Part shown: positions 5,966-12,082 of the stretch, piece by piece
Position numbering within the stretch: position 1 is the stretch's first letter
How the letters are laid out: each line of letters begins with the position of its first letter
From: QQUK01 sp913009765
Lineage (GTDB): Bacteria; Zixibacteria; MSB-5A5; GN15; FEB-12
Assembly: GCA_937900185.1 (NCBI GenBank)
Contig: CALCCW010000220.1
Span: forward strand, 1-12,082
DNA length: 12,082 nt
Reading direction: 5' to 3'
The notes under the pieces: model-generated
The model's input: only the letters and a program-made list of their open reading frames with translations
Told to the model about the DNA's origin: nothing
The model's database searches: none
Program-made: the position numbers and the translations under genes

Positions 5966-6796
5966 TTATTTCAAGCCTTCGGCTTTGGTGAGAACGAAAT
6001 TAACATCGTAATTTGATTCAAATTTATACCGCTGCCATTCGCCGTCAGTCAGCTGGGTGCGTTCTCCTTCGGTTTTCCACTTCTCTGTCTGTTTGATAAC
6101 AATACCTTTCACATAGGCAAAATAAATCATTCCATCTGTTTGAATTTTGTCCAAACCTGAACGCTGGGTTTTATCACCATCTTTTGGTTCTATCGGAATG
6201 AGTAAATTCCCGGTATATGCTATAACTGCACAATCGTATCCTAATTCTCGTACAAGAGATTTGATAGTATAGGTCGTTGATGCATTCATCGTTTCTGACG
6301 GAAGCATTACAGAGGTTGTCTGTGTCCAACTGTAGCCGGGGGATACTTTCGTTGACGGAAAAACAGGCATACCCTGTTCATAATAATTTTTCATATATGA
6401 TGCTGCTTTATCTTCAGAATCTTTAAAGGTGAAATCGATAATTTTACCATTTTGTAAAACAATCAAATCCATCTCGCGAGAATAGGTCACCGAATCAAGT
6501 TGTGTAGAATCATCTTTGTTGGGTTTGGTGTAATGCCACGTGTCAATTTCATTTATTTTATAAGTGCTGTCATTGATAATTTCTAAAATATTTTGTTTGA
6601 CAGTAGCTAAAGAGACATCAACTTCTTTTTTTACAAGAGAGTCTGCTGAATAGATTTCAGTTTGACGTTTTGAATCTTGTTTGTATTCTAAACTCATTCC
6701 CGGTTTGTATTTAAATGAGAGTTGTATTTCTTTTGTGCCTTCGGTGCAGCTGAGTAACAGCATTGAAAGCAAAATGAGGGCGGTTAGTCTTTTCAA
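5966..6796 (-). CDS. Predicted lipoprotein of the sigma-factor operon
   Basis: 276 residues with a type II signal peptide: MKRLTALILLSMLLLSC, lipobox LLLSC, lipidated Cys17. The mature part is rich in beta-type alternation, starting at EIQLSFKYKPGMSLEYKQDS, and has no catalytic motif. The general look is of DUF6263-like periplasmic lipoproteins, a weak recognition. The start codon is TTG (6794-6796), supported by AAGGAG six bases upstream; the next ATG would remove half of the signal peptide. It follows the anti-sigma gene by 28 bases and ends before a strong terminator, so it is the third cistron. Residue 18 is Thr, not the Asp that often signals inner-membrane retention in enterobacteria. 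It may sense or answer the signal handled by the sigma factor; this is inferred from position only. Confidence 0.8.
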   Translation of the reverse strand: MKRLTALILLSMLLLSCTEGTKEIQLSFKYKPGMSLEYKQDSKRQTEIYSADSLVKKEVDVSLATVKQNILEIINDSTYKINEIDTWHYTKPNKDDSTQLDSVTYSREMDLIVLQNGKIIDFTFKDSEDKAASYMKNYYEQGMPVFPSTKVSPGYSWTQTTSVMLPSETMNASTTYTIKSLVRELGYDCAVIAYTGNLLIPIEPKDGDKTQRSGLDKIQTDGMIYFAYVKGIVIKQTEKWKTEGERTQLTDGEWQRYKFESNYDVNFVLTKAEGLK

Positions 6797-6824
6797 TTCT
6801 TTCTCCTTGGTAACAATAATATAA

Positions 6825-7385
6825 TCAGTTTACCAAACGATTATATTCATGTATCACAGACAGTCTTCCAAGCATCCCCGGAGGACTAATCAGTAACATT
6901 CCCTGTATATGATTAAGTTGTTCTGCTTTGGTAAAAATTGGTGAATCGTCTGGTTCTATCATTTGTTCAAGCGGTGTCATGACAAAAATAGGAGATTCGG
7001 CAGGATTGTTTTGAGCAAACTTAGTATCGCTTGTGCCAATGATAATAGAAATTGCAAAAATAATCAATGCAGCTGCTGTTGAGATCAATGCTCGGCTGAA
7101 TTCAGAGCGTATTTTTTCAGGTGATTTCTGTTTTTGCTGTTCCTGCCAGTCGTTTTTCTCAATCGTACGGGCAAAAATTAAATTGGCTGTTTCTTCAAAA
7201 TAAAGATCACCCGGATTCACAGAAGCACTGTTATTGAGCAGTTCTTTGAGATGACCGGTAGCTTCTAACTCTTGCTTACAGGAATCACATAAAAGAATAT
7301 GTTCCTTGAGTTGTGTGGCAAGCACGGGGTCAAGACTGTTGTCGGCGAGGTCATCTATAAGCAGCTTATATTGGAGACATGTCAT
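6825..7385 (-). CDS. Membrane anti-sigma factor with zinc-finger (zf-HC2 type)
   Basis: 186 residues from ATG 7385. The N-terminal anti-sigma domain has Cys3, His29, Cys33 and Cys36, the last three in HILLCDSC, the HxxxCxxC site of ZAS-type anti-sigma factors. One transmembrane helix follows at about 99-117 (ALISTAAALIIFAISIII), then a periplasmic tail of about 65 residues rich in Pro and acidic residues. It should hold the neighbouring sigma factor at the membrane until a signal or redox change releases it. An in-frame upstream start at 7478 would add 31 residues encoded within the sigma gene; I reject it because AAAGGAG lies just before ATG 7385 and the zinc finger starts there. Only two bases separate it from the sigma stop codon, so the two are probably translationally coupled. 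Confidence 0.9.
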   Translation of the reverse strand: MTCLQYKLLIDDLADNSLDPVLATQLKEHILLCDSCKQELEATGHLKELLNNSASVNPGDLYFEETANLIFARTIEKNDWQEQQKQKSPEKIRSEFSRALISTAAALIIFAISIIIGTSDTKFAQNNPAESPIFVMTPLEQMIEPDDSPIFTKAEQLNHIQGMLLISPPGMLGRLSVIHEYNRLVN

Positions 7386-7387
7386 TT

Positions 7388-7963
7388 TTACTCCTTTGGG
7401 TATAATCGCTGTTTTAATATCTTTTTTAGTTTTGTGCGGGCGATGTGAAGATTCGAGCGAACAGTAGCTTCGGGGCATCCAAATGTTTCCGCTATTTCTG
7501 CTTTTGTAAATCCTTCAATATCATGCAGAATTGCTGTTAAGCGTTGTTTGGTCGGAAGTAATTCCAAAGCCTTTAAAATTTCATTCATCAGTCGCTTATT
7601 TTTCAGATTCTCTGAGGGGGTGGCTACTTTGGTAGAAAGGGCAAGCTGTATATGACCGGGGAGAGAAGTGGAATCATCAGCCAATGTCGTATGACCTTTT
7701 CTTTTTCGTAATAGGTCAATTGAATAATTTGTAGCAATCCTCAAGATGAAACTGGTAAAATATCTTACATTCTCTAAGTCCTTACGTTTGTTATAAATTC
7801 GTACAAATGTCTCCTGTACAACTTCATCGGCATCCAAATGATTACCCAGTATCTGAAACGCCACCGAATAGATTTTTCTTTGGTAGCGGTGTACTAGTTC
7901 AGCAAATGCTGTGTCATCACCATGTAAAAATTGCTCGACTATTTGAGGAACCGATTTATCCAT
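7388..7963 (-). CDS. ECF RNA polymerase sigma factor
   Basis: 191 residues with the two-domain architecture of group 4 sigma-70 factors. Region 2 covers about 15-88 (FAELVHRYQRKIYSVAFQIL, then DADEVVQETFVRIY, the core-binding and -10-reading helices). Region 4 covers about 128-181, ending in the helix-turn-helix FTKAEIAETFGCPEATVRSN with ARTKLKKIL. There is no region 1.1 or 3. It heads a three-gene operon with its anti-sigma factor and a lipoprotein. The start ATG 7963 has GAGGG just upstream. A CGTC-type -10 with a TTAAAC -35 lies 30-60 bases upstream, which would fit self-activation. The exact ECF group cannot be named without comparison. Confidence 0.95.
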   Translation of the reverse strand: MDKSVPQIVEQFLHGDDTAFAELVHRYQRKIYSVAFQILGNHLDADEVVQETFVRIYNKRKDLENVRYFTSFILRIATNYSIDLLRKRKGHTTLADDSTSLPGHIQLALSTKVATPSENLKNKRLMNEILKALELLPTKQRLTAILHDIEGFTKAEIAETFGCPEATVRSNLHIARTKLKKILKQRLYPKE

Positions 7964-7993
7964 AATCCCTCAAAATAAATTATCATCAACATA

Positions 7994-8021
7994 TAGACGC
8001 TTCTGTTTCGTATCTGTTTAA
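7994..8021 (-). promoter_or_regulatory. Candidate ECF-type autoregulatory promoter
   Basis: On the minus strand TTAAAC (8021-8016), 16 bases, then CGTCTA (7999-7994), about 30 bases before the sigma start codon. ECF promoters usually show an AAC-containing -35 and CGTC-like -10 at 16-17 bp spacing. The -35 is imperfect (usual GGAAC), so this is a hypothesis. Confidence 0.4.
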
Positions 8022-8039
8022 GTAAATAACAAAATAACC

Positions 8040-8068
8040 TTGACTCTTAAAACAATTAACATTACAGT
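8040..8068 (+). promoter_or_regulatory. Candidate sigma-70-type promoter for the MFS gene
   Basis: TTGACT, exactly 17 bases, then TACAGT, with the start codon about 57 bases downstream of the -10. It shares DNA with the divergent minus-strand candidate. Confidence 0.5.
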
Positions 8069-8087
8069 TATGTTTGGAACTTGTCAA
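8059..8087 (-). promoter_or_regulatory. Candidate housekeeping promoter for the sigma operon
   Basis: On the minus strand a perfect TTGACA (8087-8082), 17-base spacer, then TAATGT (8064-8059). It overlaps the plus-strand promoter at 8040-8068, so RNA polymerase could hold only one at a time. It would give basal expression of the sigma gene, with a leader of about 90 bases. Confidence 0.45.
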
Positions 8088-8125
8088 TCTTTTTTATGAC
8101 AACAACTTAGAAAGAATAATGAGAA

Positions 8126-9535
8126 ATGACAGAAAAACCGCTTTTACAAAATAAATATTTACTTTTTACCGTTGGAGCGATAGGTACCTTTATGGCGACA
8201 TTAGACGGTTCTATCCTAAATGTTGCTCTGCCAACGATTTCCAACGATTTTGCTGTCTCTATTGATAAAATAGCATGGATTGTTGTGACATATTCGTTAA
8301 CTCTTATTTCATTGATGCTGATTTTTGGAGTATGGGTTGATAAAAAAGGATATTACTTTGCCTATCGGTTTGGATATATTTTCTTTATAATAGGCTCGGC
8401 AATGTGTGCTATCAGCACGAGTTTTGAATTTCTTGTTTTCAGTAGAATAATTGAGGCTATTGGAACTGCTATGTTTGCTGCTATTGGTCCCGGGATGGTA
8501 ACCTCTGTTTTTGGAGAAAAAGAGAGGGGTAAAGGGATAGGATTGATGGTTATGATGGTTGCCGGCGGGTTTATGGTCGGACCACCATTAGGCGGTTTTC
8601 TACTTAATTATTTTCATTGGTCAGCTCTGTTTGTAATTAATATCCCGATAGGTCTTTTTGGTTTGTTTATGACATTGAAGTTTTTTAAATCAATACCAAA
8701 ACCGGTATTAAAAAGGTCTCTCAAAATTGAGGGGGCGGCATCAATGTCGGTTGCTTTGGTAGCGACAACATTTTGTATGTCCGAAATTAATTCGTATCCA
8801 TTATATGATTATCATATCTGGGGATTAGCTCTGCTTGCTCTTGTTATGTACAGTCTGTTTTTCTATTTTGAATCAAAACCAAAAACAGCCCTTATCGGGT
8901 TGCAGGTATTTTCAAACAGACAGTTTACATCATCTATTGGAGCGATGCTGTTTATGTTTATGGCACTTTCCGGTATTACAATTTTGATTCCTTTTTATTT
9001 AGAAACAATCAAAGGATACGCTCCTAATCAGGTTGGTCTGTTTTTAACTATTTTTCCTATAATGATGTTTGTTTTTGCTCCGTTGTCCGGTCGTTTGTCC
9101 GATAAAATTGGTTTTCAGCAATTAACAATTGTTGGTCTGCTTGTTTTGATTCTTGGTATGTATTTTCTTTCTGATTTAACAGTGGACTCTACCAAAGGCT
9201 ATATCATTTTGAGTTTTGTTTTGCTTGGTATGGGGGTAGGGATATTTAACACGCCAAATTCTTCGGCACTGATGGGGTCGGTCACAGAAAAACACAGAGC
9301 AGTGACATCATCGATTTTGGGGACAACCCGCAATATCGGTATGTCTATCGGGATTGCATTGTCGACGGCTCTGTTTACATATTTCCAAACACAAAACAGT
9401 TTTCTTGGCGATAAGGGAGTTATTTTTGTTAAGTCGTATGCAACGGTGATATATGTTTCAATTGGGATTACCGGAATAGCTTTATTATTTTCATTTTTAA
9501 GGGGTCAGAAAAACGCTGTAACTGAAAGTAATTAA
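8126..9535 (+). CDS. DHA2-family MFS multidrug efflux transporter (14 TMS)
   Basis: 469 residues, the typical length of the 14-helix DHA2 drug:proton antiporters (EmrB/QacA type). The DHA2 hallmark in helix 1 is ATLDGSILNVALPTI (about 24-38). A degenerate motif A, GVWVDKKGYYFAYRFG (from about 68), follows helix 2; motif B is SRIIEAIGTAMFAA; motif C, the antiporter signature, is GGFMVGPPLGGFLL. A second-half motif A copy is GRLSDKIGFQQ. Motif B has Glu where Gln is usual. Export of toxic amphipathic compounds is the family role; the substrate is unknown. No EmrA-like adaptor is adjacent, so it may act alone in the inner membrane. Shine-Dalgarno is weak. Divergent from the ECF sigma operon with overlapping promoters, so co-regulation is possible. 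It is followed closely by the tRNA region. Confidence 0.9.
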   Translation: MTEKPLLQNKYLLFTVGAIGTFMATLDGSILNVALPTISNDFAVSIDKIAWIVVTYSLTLISLMLIFGVWVDKKGYYFAYRFGYIFFIIGSAMCAISTSFEFLVFSRIIEAIGTAMFAAIGPGMVTSVFGEKERGKGIGLMVMMVAGGFMVGPPLGGFLLNYFHWSALFVINIPIGLFGLFMTLKFFKSIPKPVLKRSLKIEGAASMSVALVATTFCMSEINSYPLYDYHIWGLALLALVMYSLFFYFESKPKTALIGLQVFSNRQFTSSIGAMLFMFMALSGITILIPFYLETIKGYAPNQVGLFLTIFPIMMFVFAPLSGRLSDKIGFQQLTIVGLLVLILGMYFLSDLTVDSTKGYIILSFVLLGMGVGIFNTPNSSALMGSVTEKHRAVTSSILGTTRNIGMSIGIALSTALFTYFQTQNSFLGDKGVIFVKSYATVIYVSIGITGIALLFSFLRGQKNAVTESN

Positions 9536-9539
9536 AATA

Positions 9540-9567
9540 TTGACTTAAACGAAATATTCGCTATTAT
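9540..9567 (+). promoter_or_regulatory. Candidate promoter of the tRNA transcript
   Basis: TTGACT, 16 bases, TATTAT, starting just after the MFS stop codon. It would give a tRNA precursor with a leader of roughly 130 bases containing both hairpins at 9611-9630 and 9656-9673. No better-placed promoter is obvious between those hairpins and the tRNA. Confidence 0.4.
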
Positions 9568-9604
9568 ATAAATCTTAAATGACTGTTGTAAAAACACCTC
9601 AGTT

Positions 9605-9632
9605 GGGTGGCACACCCCCCTTGGGGTGTGTG
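9605..9632 (+). repeat. Uninterrupted GGGTGGCACACC hairpin repeat
   Basis: CACACCCC (9611-9618) pairs perfectly with GGGGTGTG (9623-9630) across CCTT. The leading GGGTGGCACACC matches 542-553 exactly. It has the same layout as the interrupted repeat at 548-708, with a compensated change in the stem (CCCC/GGGG for CCGC/GCGG). Confidence 0.7.
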
Positions 9633-9655
9633 GAAATATTCCAAGAGAATAGAAA

Positions 9656-9673
9656 CCTAACCCAAGGGTTAGG
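9656..9673 (+). repeat. Perfect hairpin CCTAACCC-AA-GGGTTAGG
   Basis: An 8-bp perfect stem with a 2-base centre, 31 bases before the tRNA. No U-tract follows. With the 9611-9630 hairpin it forms a pair of strong stems in the probable tRNA leader; it may be another member of the short palindrome family. Confidence 0.6.
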
Positions 9674-9704
9674 CTACACGGTTATTATATGTGTTCCTAT
9701 ATAT

Positions 9705-9780
9705 GGGGCCTTAGCTCAGATGGGAGAGCGCTTGACTGGCAGTCAAGAGGTCAGGAGTTCGATCCTCCTAGGCTCCACCA
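9705..9780 (+). tRNA. tRNA-Ala (anticodon GGC)
   Basis: The full cloverleaf folds: acceptor GGGGCCT/AGGCTCC (one G-U pair), D-stem GCTC/GAGC, anticodon stem CTTGA/TCAAG with loop CTGGCAG (anticodon GGC, reads GCC and GCU), variable loop AGGTC, T-stem AGGAG/CTCCT with TTCGATC. Discriminator A and an encoded CCA end complete the 76-nt gene. A rho-independent terminator follows within 10 bases. It is a single tRNA gene. Confidence 0.97.
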
Positions 9781-9787
9781 AAATTTT

Positions 9788-9812
9788 AAACCCGCTTAAC
9801 GGCGGGTTTTTT
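9788..9812 (+). terminator. Intrinsic terminator of the tRNA gene
   Basis: AAACCCGC (9788-9795) pairs with GCGGGTTT (9802-9809) around TTAACG, running into a T-tract to 9812. It is 8 bases past the tRNA CCA, a standard arrangement. Confidence 0.9.
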
Positions 9813-9825
9813 ATGTTAAATGATG

Positions 9826-9952
9826 TATTGATGTACACTATATAATCTCATATATTTCAATATGGGAAAACGCAATAAAATTCGGACAGATAATAAAACA
9901 GCACAACCAAGCGATAAACTTTTGCTGGTTGGTTTTCTTGCTCTTATCATAT
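9826..9952 (+). repeat. 127-bp exact direct repeat, copy 1
   Basis: Identical over 127 bases to 11956-12082; the base before it differs (G at 9825, C at 11955). It spans a TATAAT, the start codon and the first 30 codons of the membrane/TPR gene. The second copy runs to the last base of the window, so true repeat length is at least 127. The figure equals a common maximum k-mer size in short-read assemblers. Confidence 0.97.
9841..9846 (+). promoter_or_regulatory. Consensus -10 close to the start codon of the membrane/TPR gene
   Basis: TATAAT ends 15 bases before ATG 9862, with no Shine-Dalgarno in between. If used, the mRNA leader would be only about 7-10 bases, close to leaderless. The -35 is poor. 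The same element recurs at 11971-11976. Confidence 0.35.
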
Positions 9953-11952
9953 TGCATATAATTGGCGGTTTTTGGCATTCATATTATAGTTGGGGGTTTT
10001 CATACTGGTCTCTGTTTTCAATAAATACAATTACTATTTTTGGTGTTCTTTCAATCATCGCTTTGTTGGCAACATATTATTATCGGTCAAAAATCAAATT
10101 AGAGTTTTTAGATAGATTTCAATTCACACATAAATCAAAATTTGTGACATTTATATTCTACACAGTAATTTCGATAATTCTGTTTTTTATTTTATATAAT
10201 TATCGTTCTCAAGCACATATCTATGGTGATGGGTATTCAATCTTAGAATTTTGTTCGATACATTCTTCACTTGTTATTAAAGACCAATATTATTTACAGC
10301 TTTTAGCAGTTTATTGGCACTGGCTTATGTTTAATATGTTATCGTCACTGTCGTTTTTAGATAAAGAAAAAATATTTGCTCTTACAAATGTAATTGGCGG
10401 GATAATAGGTCTATTAGGGATTTATAAAATTACAGGTCTATTGGCACGTAGTATGAAAGAACGAATTTTTCTGCTTGTGATTTCATTGTCATCTGCATCA
10501 ATTATTCTATTTTTTGGGTATATCGAAAATTATACATGGGCGATGTCGTTTATGCTCTGGACAATTTATTATTGTATAAGATATATTCATAAGTCTTGTT
10601 CAATATTTCTGCTTTTCTTGTTCGCATTTATTTCCTTAGCATTTCATTTGATAACAATACCGGTTTTAGTAACTGTATTTTACGTTTTGTTATATAGAAT
10701 ATATGCGGTTAAGAAAATATTAATTAGACTAACAAATTTTTCTTTGTTTATTGTAATATGTATTGGTTCTCTTATAATTTTGTTTCTATCGCAATTAAAG
10801 CAATTGACGCAGTTTGTTCCATTATGGAAGATATCAGGTAATAATTACTCTCTGTTTTCGTTGAATCATCTTAGCGATCTGTTCAATTTAATATTGTTGC
10901 TGGCACCGTTAGGCTTGCTTTTTTTTGTGTTTTCAGTTTTACTCAAAGAGAAAGATGAAATCAAAAACGATAAAACTGAAAAAGTTCTCTTTGTTATATC
11001 ACTTTTAACTTTTCTTTCGGCATCATTTATTGATCCTCAGTTAGGGATGATAAGAGATTTTGATTTATTTTCTTTTTATGGAATTCCATTAACATTATGG
11101 GCTGGATATAGATTTTCAAGAATGTATTTAGAAGATAAATTTCCTTCATGGATAATCGTTGCATCTTCTATAATTGTCATCATTCATATTGTTCCTAACC
11201 TGTACGAAAAAAACAGACCGGAATTAGCAGTTGAATATCTTGATGAAGTTCTTTGGAAAGACCCCCATTATCAAACTGATTATCAGGACGCATATAGAGG
11301 ACTTTCGTGGGGAGTTATTCTTGAACACAATGTTAATAGAGGAGATTTGTCAGAAAAATATTTTACCAAAAGATCAACTGTTGATCAATTTGATCCGACA
11401 CCTTTTTACAATTTAGGATCGTTATATAATAAAAAGAATCAATTGGATTCTTCAAGATATTATTTTCAGAAAGGATTTGAATTGAATCCACAGGATCCAA
11501 AGTTTTTATCTAAACTTGCTGAAGTTGAGTGTAAATTACAGAATTTTCAATTAGCAGAAAAATTGGCGAAAGAATCACTAGCTATTGATTCGAATCATTT
11601 ACAAGGATTGATTGCTTTAGGAAATATTTATGGGGTACAAAATCAAATGGGAAAATCAATAGTATATTTAAGAAAAGCATATGACTTAAATCCTAACGCA
11701 TATATAATTATGTTGAATTTAGGAGCTCAATATGCTAAAGGAATAAATGCTGATTCTGCATTATATTATTATGATAAGTCATTATCTACTATTCCAAATA
11801 CTTTAAAGATTAAAATATTGAGTAGACTTATTTCGATTACGCTTTATCAAAATCACCAATCAAAAGCAATTGAGTATTTGAATCAATTAAAACAAATAGC
11901 TCCCAATTCCGCACTTGTCCGTAAAAAAGAAAAAGAAATTTATGGGCAGTAA
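9862..11952 (+). CDS. Polytopic membrane protein with C-terminal TPR repeats
   Basis: 696 residues in two parts. Residues about 20-445 contain roughly ten or more hydrophobic helices. Conserved-looking polar motifs sit between them: HIYGDGYS (119-126) after an early helix, FFGYIENYTWAM (217-228), and DPQLGMIRDFDLFS (391-404). An acidic residue in the first external loop is typical of GT-C glycosyltransferases that use lipid-linked sugars, so Asp123 is a candidate catalytic residue; this is inference, not recognition. Residues about 512-681 form four or five TPR units, with NLGSLY...NPQDP, ALGNIY...NPNAY and NLGAQY patterns at 34-residue spacing, likely for protein contacts. Membrane-plus-TPR proteins of this plan occur in envelope glycosylation. 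ATG 9862 has no Shine-Dalgarno. A possible further copy starts at 11982. Confidence 0.8.
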   Translation: MGKRNKIRTDNKTAQPSDKLLLVGFLALIILHIIGGFWHSYYSWGFSYWSLFSINTITIFGVLSIIALLATYYYRSKIKLEFLDRFQFTHKSKFVTFIFYTVISIILFFILYNYRSQAHIYGDGYSILEFCSIHSSLVIKDQYYLQLLAVYWHWLMFNMLSSLSFLDKEKIFALTNVIGGIIGLLGIYKITGLLARSMKERIFLLVISLSSASIILFFGYIENYTWAMSFMLWTIYYCIRYIHKSCSIFLLFLFAFISLAFHLITIPVLVTVFYVLLYRIYAVKKILIRLTNFSLFIVICIGSLIILFLSQLKQLTQFVPLWKISGNNYSLFSLNHLSDLFNLILLLAPLGLLFFVFSVLLKEKDEIKNDKTEKVLFVISLLTFLSASFIDPQLGMIRDFDLFSFYGIPLTLWAGYRFSRMYLEDKFPSWIIVASSIIVIIHIVPNLYEKNRPELAVEYLDEVLWKDPHYQTDYQDAYRGLSWGVILEHNVNRGDLSEKYFTKRSTVDQFDPTPFYNLGSLYNKKNQLDSSRYYFQKGFELNPQDPKFLSKLAEVECKLQNFQLAEKLAKESLAIDSNHLQGLIALGNIYGVQNQMGKSIVYLRKAYDLNPNAYIIMLNLGAQYAKGINADSALYYYDKSLSTIPNTLKIKILSRLISITLYQNHQSKAIEYLNQLKQIAPNSALVRKKEKEIYGQ

Positions 11953-11955
11953 AAC

Positions 11956-12082
11956 TATTGATGTACACTATATAATCTCATATATTTCAATATGGGAAAA
12001 CGCAATAAAATTCGGACAGATAATAAAACAGCACAACCAAGCGATAAACTTTTGCTGGTTGGTTTTCTTGCTCTTATCATAT
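11956..12082 (+). repeat. 127-bp exact direct repeat, copy 2, at contig end
   Basis: Matches 9826-9952 base for base and begins three bases after the stop codon of the membrane/TPR gene. The offset of 2130 bases equals one unit of promoter plus gene. It is either a graph-overlap artefact of the assembler or the start of a tandem paralogue. Confidence 0.97.
11982..12082 (+). CDS. Partial second copy of the membrane/TPR gene start
   Basis: ATG 11982 opens a frame identical to the first 33 codons of the gene at 9862 (MGKRNKIRTDNKTAQPSDKL, then into the first helix), cut off by the window end. Whether this is a real tandem gene depends on how the repeat is interpreted; sequence beyond 12082 is needed. 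I list it as provisional. Confidence 0.35.

Noticed and set aside
7386..7478. Longer start for the anti-sigma factor
   Set aside because: The extra 31 residues overlap the sigma gene and lack family features; AAAGGAG and the zinc-finger start point to ATG 7385.
9579..9845. Open frame of 88 codons over the tRNA region
   Set aside because: It crosses the tRNA-Ala gene and its terminator, so it cannot be a real gene.
9841..9846. tRNA-linked attachment site or integrated island after tRNA-Ala
   Set aside because: No copy of the tRNA 3' end recurs downstream and there is no integrase; the direct repeat starts 45 bases past the tRNA and does not include it.
11231..11416. Plus-strand open frame of 61 codons within the membrane/TPR gene
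   Set aside because: It is out of frame inside a well-supported coding region and has no ribosome site.

Overview
This is one end-to-end assembled contig from an AT-rich bacterium, probably a metagenome bin. The first 107 bases are not genomic: positions 42-107 are a complete Illumina P7/index/TruSeq adapter preceded by low-complexity read-through. The last 127 bases exactly repeat an internal 127-base stretch, as expected for a contig ending at a de Bruijn graph junction. A predicted lipoprotein with a lipobox and an ECF sigma/anti-sigma pair fit a Gram-negative-type envelope. Mixed use of strong and absent Shine-Dalgarno sites, and many short palindromic repeats, are compatible with an uncultivated FCB-group or candidate-phylum bacterium. 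I cannot fix the taxon from the sequence.

Layout. Positions 108-1865 form a gene-poor, repeat-rich stretch. It holds several hairpin repeats, a 139-bp MITE-like element nested inside one of those hairpins, and one or two very small membrane-protein genes. Positions 1866-3077 encode an ArsB/SLC13-type anion permease. Convergent to it, a minus-strand block (5742 to 3110) carries deoB, deoC, a 62-residue zinc-ribbon protein and an archaemetzincin-like protein whose catalytic Glu is replaced by Gln. After a short repeat-bearing gap with a good intrinsic terminator comes a second minus-strand operon (7963 to 5966): ECF sigma factor, membrane anti-sigma factor with an HxxxCxxC zinc site, and a lipoprotein translated from TTG. 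A DHA2-type MFS efflux transporter is transcribed divergently from it. Then come more hairpins, tRNA-Ala(GGC) with its terminator, and a 696-residue membrane/TPR protein. The start of that gene, with its upstream -10, recurs at the contig end.

How the genes work together. DeoB and DeoC overlap by 4 bp and catalyse consecutive steps of deoxyribose catabolism (deoxyribose-1-P to deoxyribose-5-P to glyceraldehyde-3-P plus acetaldehyde). The sigma/anti-sigma/lipoprotein cluster looks like a self-contained envelope-sensing unit, with a plausible ECF-type promoter just upstream. The permease, the MFS pump and the membrane/TPR protein have no clear functional tie to these.

I see no defence system, CRISPR array or phage. 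The most interesting material is the repeat biology (a MITE inserted in the loop of a hairpin repeat with a 4-bp duplication), the Gln-substituted archaemetzincin, and the possible tandem copy of the membrane/TPR gene.
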